Shown piece by piece: positions 36,457 through 64,000 of a stretch of 64,000 bases of DNA (position 1 is the first letter of the stretch; the number at the start of each line of letters is the position of its first letter). The notes under the pieces were generated by a model. It worked only from the letters and a program-made list of their open reading frames with translations, ran no database searches and was not told the DNA's origin. The stretch comes from Sphaeramia orbicularis (taxonomy: Eukaryota > Chordata > Actinopteri > Kurtiformes > Apogonidae). Made by a program: the position numbers and the translations under genes. Location of the stretch: the NCBI RefSeq assembly GCF_902148855.1, contig NC_043964.1:32188630-32252629 (forward strand), written 5' to 3'.

Positions 36457-36882
36457 CAGTGTTTTTCAACCTTGGGGTCACCTTGAATTCAAACGGGGTT
36501 GCCTGAAATTTCTAGTAATTGATAAAAAAAATTGCTATTCATTTTTTTGTAATGGTTCAATATATATTTCATTATAATTAAAACACCACACACTTTTCCC
36601 AATAAAAATCAAGTTCAAATAAAATGCAGGATATAGTATCTGAGAGGGTTTTATCCTGATTAACTCAGTCATGTGACCACGTGCATTACTATGCTTCAAC
36701 CTGCCCAGACACAGTCACAGTCAGAAAACCAGACCAGTCAGAAAATGGAAAGATTTCTTCGCCCACCTGGCCCCGCTAAAACATCTCCAAGAGAAAAATA
36801 TCTCCATTTTGAATGTCTGGGGTTGCCAGAAATTTGTGATGTTAAAATGGGGTCATGAGCTAAAAAAGCTTGGGAACCACTG
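36457..36882 (+). mobile_element. hAT-like MITE with 8-bp target duplication
   Basis: Flanks CTCTAAGC (36449-36456) and CTCTTAGC (36883-36890) differ at one base. Ends read CAGTGTTTTTCAACC and GGGAACCACTG. It is 426 bp, and its short frames show no transposase match. Confidence 0.8.
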
Positions 36883-37621
36883 CTCTTAGCTGACAATCCT
36901 TCTGACCATCTTTGAGCAGTGCCTGGTCCCTTTGTTTAAAAACATCACAAAATCAGATCCATGTGTCCATTTGGAGAGACCCTGCAGCAATGCGGTACCT
37001 GGCTGTTGGTCTAGTTCAGTCTGGTCAGAGCACCAAAGCTGGATCCAGAAGACTGAATGATGGTCATTCCACCATTTTGAACAATTCGATGCATCTGGAG
37101 CTGTCGCTGATAGACTAAGGTGGGTCAAGGAGTCAGTCAGTCAGTACTACCATCTGTCCATAAGCAGAAACATTCAAGTAGTTTTTGATTCTAAAAAATG
37201 TCATGCTTTGCATTAAAATTTGAGGACATGTAATCTTAACTCTTAACTCTTATTTGTTTCTTTCCGGACATGATCGCAGTAACCCAGTTCATACTCCTCT
37301 CCAAGATTTCTGTCCAAAAATTCTCAAAAAAAAAAAAAAAAAATTAGGTGGTGCATTTAAAATGTTTTTTTTTAATAGTATAGAAAGGTTTTAAATACAG
37401 ATCGCTGTTAAGTCTGAAATGCGACTGTACTCCTCTGCTCCATGTCTCATCTCTGAAACAACATGGCAGCTGTCCTACATTTTCGTTTCATTTTCCCACA
37501 GTGGTGTGAAACAGCACCAGGTCGTCTGTCTTTATAGTAGTTATTGGACCAAGAGGAGAAAGCTGCAGAAGGAGGGCTTTTTTCCCCTTTATTTTAGCCT
37601 CCTGCTGATTTTAATTAGAGT

Positions 37622-46254
<8,633 letters not shown>

Positions 46255-46315
46255 GTTGACCTTCACTAGTTGGTGATTTTACACTGTGGCTTTCAGTTGT
46301 TTCACGTTGTTTACC

Positions 46316-46319
<4 letters not shown>

Positions 46320-46368
<49 letters not shown>

Positions 46369-46369
46369 C
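46320..46369. repeat. (TG)n microsatellite
   Basis: About 24 TG units, just upstream of the first coding exon of the PH adaptor (46254). Confidence 0.9.
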
Positions 46370-46744
46370 TTCCTCCTCACATATACTGAAAGTAGTGTCA
46401 CTGGCAGCCCCGTCACTTGCTCACTTCTCTATTCTTGTCCCAGCTAAATGCAAACAAGTTAACCTGATCACATCTACTTTAGAAATGACAGACTCTACTA
46501 CTGTTCTGTACCCTGATCCTTTGTTTTAGCAGAAATAAAAGACCTTAAGAGTCAGAATGGTCATTACCATGCATAATGATAACTTTTAAAGTGTGTCTTT
46601 ATCATATTATTCTGTTTTTAGTAGTAACAAATACAATTAGTAGCATTTCAGCGTAGTTTATCACTTTGTTGCCAGTTTTACCTTCACTATTTTCACTATA
46701 TTTGTTATTTCACTATTTATTTATGGTATTTGACTAAAGTGTCT

Positions 46745-46841
46745 CTATCTTACAATTTAATCATGTTTTTAGATGGAAAGGACTTTGGTCTTCTTCATGT
46801 TGTTGTAAAGTGCTATATAAATAAACTTTGATTGATTGATT
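46745..46841 (+). mobile_element. LINE 3' tail fragment
   Basis: 'taaagtgctatataaataaa' followed by 'ctttgattgattgattga' is a frequent fish LINE 3' end with its short tandem tail. Confidence 0.55.
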
Positions 46842-47503
46842 GACTATATGGACAAAAATATTGGGACACATTGGATTCTGGTGTTTCATCGCTAACAGTG
46901 ACTACGGTACAATAATGACAAATGTCTGTAATTTTATTGCAATAAATATTTCTATTTTGTCGTTATGGTTAATTTTGTTGCTAAAATGCATCAACTTCTT
47001 TAAATTTTTTATTTTTAGAATTCAAATGATATGTTCTGTCTCTAAATTTATGAAATATTTGTTGCATTCAAACCATTCTTAGGTATCCGTGGCCTAGATG
47101 GCTGAAGGGTCGCTGGTTCGATTCCCTGGACTGGCAGAGTTGTTTGCTGATGTGCCCTTGAGCAAGGCACTTAACCCCCCCCATTTGCTACTCAGGTGCC
47201 TGATATGGTGAGCACACTGCTCCTAGCATGTAGTGTGTGTGATGTATGATCTAGTGATGGGTTAAAGGCAGACGACAAATTTCAGTGTGTGGTGCATGTC
47301 TGCGTGTGTGAATCCTTACTGACAAAATAAAGATTCTATTCTATAAGCAATTATTTGAAACCACAAGTAACCTGAAGAAAAAGCCTGTAAACTTAAATAT
47401 TAAATATTGGACATTTATTGTGATGATTTACAACTGATGTTTTTATTATGAAAATATTATAGAGACATCCCGAATGTGTCACAACATTTTTGTCTTTATA
47501 GTG
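46842..47503. mobile_element. Tc1/mariner-like MITE interrupted by a SINE
   Basis: Left end ACTATATGGACAAAAATATT and right end TTTTTGTCTTTATAGTG match the family at 38081-39088. The SINE at 47083-47342 splits it. Confidence 0.65.
47083..47342 (+). mobile_element. tRNA-derived SINE with V-domain-like core
   Basis: The head holds tRNA-type promoter boxes: A box TGGCCTAGATGG and B box GGTTCGATTCC. The body carries CCTTGAGCAAGGCACTTAAC, the conserved core of vertebrate V-SINEs, and it ends in a short ATTCT-type tail. It is not a functional tRNA gene, because the 3' half does not fold as a tRNA. Confidence 0.85.
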
Positions 47504-47581
47504 TATGATAAATTATACTGGAGATTTTTTGTAAAACGTAACAAGTAAATATGAATGTCATAATGTGGTTTAAAAAGTATA

Positions 47582-47981
47582 CAGGGGTTGGACAAAATAA
47601 TGGAAACACCTTCACCTCAAGATGATAATGCCCCAATCCATACAGCTAGAATTGTTAAAGAATGGCATGAGGAACATTCTAATGAAGTTGAGCATCTCGT
47701 ATGGCCGGCACAGTCCCCAGACCTCAACATTATTGAGCATTTATGGTCAATTTTAGAGATTCAACTAAGACGTCGATTTCCACCGCCATCGTCTCTAAAA
47801 GAGTTGGAGGGTATTCTAACTGAAGAATGGCTTAAAATTCCTTTGGAAACAATTCACAAGTTGTATGAATCAATACCTCGGAGAATTGAGGCTGTAATTG
47901 CCGCAAAAGGCGGACCTACACCATATTAAATTATATTTTGTTGATTTTTTAAGGTGTTTCCATTATTTTGTCCAACCCCTG
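47582..47981 (+). mobile_element. Internally deleted Tc1-like element with transposase C-terminus
   Basis: TA flanks, with CAGGGGTTGGACAAAATAAT and its complement at the ends (about 29 bp). An open frame at 47588-47929 reads into DDNAPIHTARIVKEWHEE and SPDLNIIEHLWS, the second Asp and final Glu of the DDE catalytic triad of Tc1 transposases. The N-terminal DNA-binding half and first Asp are missing, so it cannot act alone. Confidence 0.92.
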
Positions 47982-48085
47982 TATTTCACTAGGGTAAAAT
48001 GCTTTTTAATATATTTAATCTTGCTTTAATTTTGCCATTTCTATTTTATATAGTATTGTGTATATACTTTTAATATGTTATATAT

Positions 48086-49019
48086 AGTGCATCTGGAAAG
48101 TATTCACAATGCTGCACTTTCTTTTCCCACTTTGTGTTACGGCCTTATTCCAAAATAGACTAAATTGATTTTTGTATCAAAATTTTCACACAATACTTCA
48201 AAATGATAAAGTGAAAGAAAGTTCAAAACTTTTGCTCAATACTTTGTTGACGCACCTTTGGCAGTAATTACTCTTATTTTTGGGCAGTTTCTCTCATTCT
48301 TCATCAGGGTAGATGGGGATCATCTGTGCAGATATTTTCAGATCTGTCCACAGATGTTCCATGGGGTCCAGGTCTGGGCCACTCAAGGACACTGACTTTG
48401 TTATCTTGACTTGTGTGTTTAGGATAGTTGTCCTGTTGAAATATATGAATCTTAAGCCCAGTCTGAAGTCCAGAGCAGGTTATTGTCCAGGATGTCTCTG
48501 TACATCACTGCATTCATCTTTCCCTCATCTCTGACTAGTCTCCCAGGTCCTGCTATTAAAAACATCCCCATAGCCTGATGAGCCAAGTGATGTGGTTTCA
48601 ATATAATCCTGTCTCTAAGGTCGACAGAAAAATTCCTTTGACTCCATGACTTAGTTTGTGCTCTGACATGTAATGTCACCTATCAGACCTAATACAGACA
48701 GGCATGTGCTTTTCCAAATCCTATCCAATCAACTGAATTAGACAGGTGGAAACATCTGAAGCAAGATGAGTGGAAACAAGATGAACCCAAGCTCCATTTT
48801 GAGTGCCATGGCAAACGCTGTGAATACTTTTCCCTCTATTTTTAATAAATTTGCAAAAGTTTAGAATTAAATTTGTCACTTTGTCTTTATGAAATATTGT
48901 GTATAGAATCAGGGGGTAAAACATGAATTGAATCTACTTTGGAATAAGTCTGTAACATAAGAAAACATTAGAAAAAAAAAAAAAAGGGTGCAGCACTGCA
49001 AATACTTTACAGATGCACT
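48086..49019. mobile_element. Internally deleted Tc1-like element
   Basis: Ends AGTGCATCTGGAAAGTATTC and, mirrored, AATACTTTACAGATGCACT. The interior preserves antisense pieces of the common fish Tc1 transposase gene (for example 'aggatgtctctgtacatcac' and 'ttgtgctctgacatg'), joined across a missing central part. Confidence 0.8.
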
Positions 49020-49251
49020 TCATTTTATGTCCTGACCCCAACTGGGAAATACAAGACAGCACAAGGTGGAAATACTAACTACAGTACATGTACATACTTG
49101 CATTCCTCCACTGAAGGACACTCATACACAGTAACATCAATGGGTGTAAATATTATTTATTAGAGTTATTTAAAACAATATTTTCTTTGTTGCTATTAAA
49201 TAGCCATCACCTGACCCAATAACACACATGTGGCTGTGCCAGATCATACAA

Positions 49252-50275
49252 TTCTTTATTGAAAATGTTGGAAAAAAGAATGAGAAGAAACAGTACTGAC
49301 AGTTTTAAGGTGGGAGAGGTGCACGGAGTTGCTGCTGTTAATTGCGTAATCTCTTGCTCTATAGTGGCTCTAATGTCATAAAAATATAGAATAAGGGACA
49401 AAGCTCTATCGAAAAATCAGAAAAATAAAAACCAAAGCGGACAGTCGTCATAGACCATGAACACAGCTTTGATACTAAATACAAAAATACATGAAAATGT
49501 AAATCCCTCTGTCTGTTTCACATGGTGCAGCGATCACTGCTTAAAACAGACAAGAAAACAAACAAAACGGTTAATAAATTAACACACGAAATAAACAAGT
49601 TCTTGACATCCATGACCTTTCTAGTGTTAGATGTAGCATTGTTTTCCCTTCCACCTGCTGTGGGTGAGGTGTGAAGAGCTATACAGGGAGCTCTCCTTCC
49701 AGCTCATGGTGCTGCCCAGTCCTAAAATCATTGAGGAATACATAGTAATATACTGCATATACACATCTATTAACACACAGCAGTCCCTTTGTGGTGTTTC
49801 TGTGTATGGCTGCTTGTCTCTGCTCTCCAACCATTAACTAATAATACTGACCTGAGGGGAAAAAAAGGAGAAAAATGACAGGAATACAACCATCAGCTGA
49901 AAACATCCAGTGTCTAGCGGTGTGTGATCTGAGCTACACTACACCAATAGACCACAGAATGTCAGCATTTACAAACTGACTGATGGGCTAGTGAATTATC
50001 AAAAGTAATTGACCTTTTTCCCTCAACATAAACTACAAAAGGAATACACTCCAGTTTAAATGCATATAAAATGTATCTATAACTTGGCTTATTTGTTTCT
50101 TGTTCATAATGCGTCGGGAAGGAGGATGAGGTGCAGTTTGGGCTGAGTTTGGTTCATTGTTCGATTGGTCAGCCAGTCTTTTTTTTTTTTTTTTTTTTTT
50201 TGAGTCTTTCAGGTAGGAGGCAAGGGGCAGAGTCAACAGAGGGATGGGGTGGAGGAGGCGTCTCGTGCTGTCTGA
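49252..50275 (-). other. Probable 3' UTR of rhot1
   Basis: It follows the rhot1 stop. AATAAA on the minus strand lies at about 49253-49258. A T run of about 22 bases occurs at 50179-50201. No coding frame is seen. Confidence 0.6.

Positions 50276-64000
<13,725 letters not shown>

Noticed and set aside
47083-47160. Functional tRNA gene
   Set aside because: A and B boxes are present, but the sequence runs into a SINE body and cannot complete a tRNA fold.
47588-47929. Host gene of 113 aa
   Set aside because: It is the C-terminal half of a Tc1 transposase bounded by transposon ends.

Overview
The window is nuclear DNA of a ray-finned fish, most likely a percomorph teleost. The evidence is intron-rich genes with GT-AG splice sites, fish-type zona pellucida and SAMD9-like genes, and dense small DNA transposons (Tc1/mariner, hAT and TTAA-flanked families) with fish LINE/SINE tails and long microsatellites. 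I saw no bacterial-type operon, CRISPR array, rRNA or free-standing tRNA gene, and no retroviral, LTR or Polinton-like element.

Layout, left to right. 1-3.3 kb is repeat-rich flank. 3.4-10.7 kb (+) is an 11-exon zp3-like egg-coat gene. 12-19.8 kb (+) holds a SAMD9/SAMD9L-like antiviral STAND protein, almost all in one 4.6 kb exon. 20.9-28.8 kb (-) is znf207 (BuGZ), with two related structured elements in or beyond its 3' UTR. 30.5-34.6 kb (+) is the orthologue of human C17orf75, head-to-head with znf207 and containing a U12-type AT-AC intron. 37.6-46.3 kb (-) is a 10-exon PH-domain adaptor with several SH2-docking tyrosines that I cannot name. 47-49 kb is a cluster of Tc1-like remnants and a tRNA-derived SINE. 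50.3 kb to the right edge (-) is rhot1 (Miro1), whose 5' exons lie outside the window.

rhot1, C17orf75 and znf207 neighbour each other on human 17q11.2, so this is a conserved synteny block. The zp3-like, samd9-like and PH-adaptor genes are interspersed or flanking. Coding exons were assembled by hand from splice sites and reading phase. For four genes (zp3-like, znf207, C17orf75, PH adaptor) the exon lengths sum to a multiple of three, and the two samd9l coding exons join in phase. rhot1 is the exception: three consecutive-region exons carry four apparent single-base insertions.

The observations most worth a second look are the AT-AC intron, an unexpected in-frame 144-nt cassette exon in rhot1, the clustered rhot1 frameshifts, a paired three-way-junction-like element downstream of znf207, a splice acceptor whose tract is a (GT)n microsatellite, and several nested or foldback transposons.
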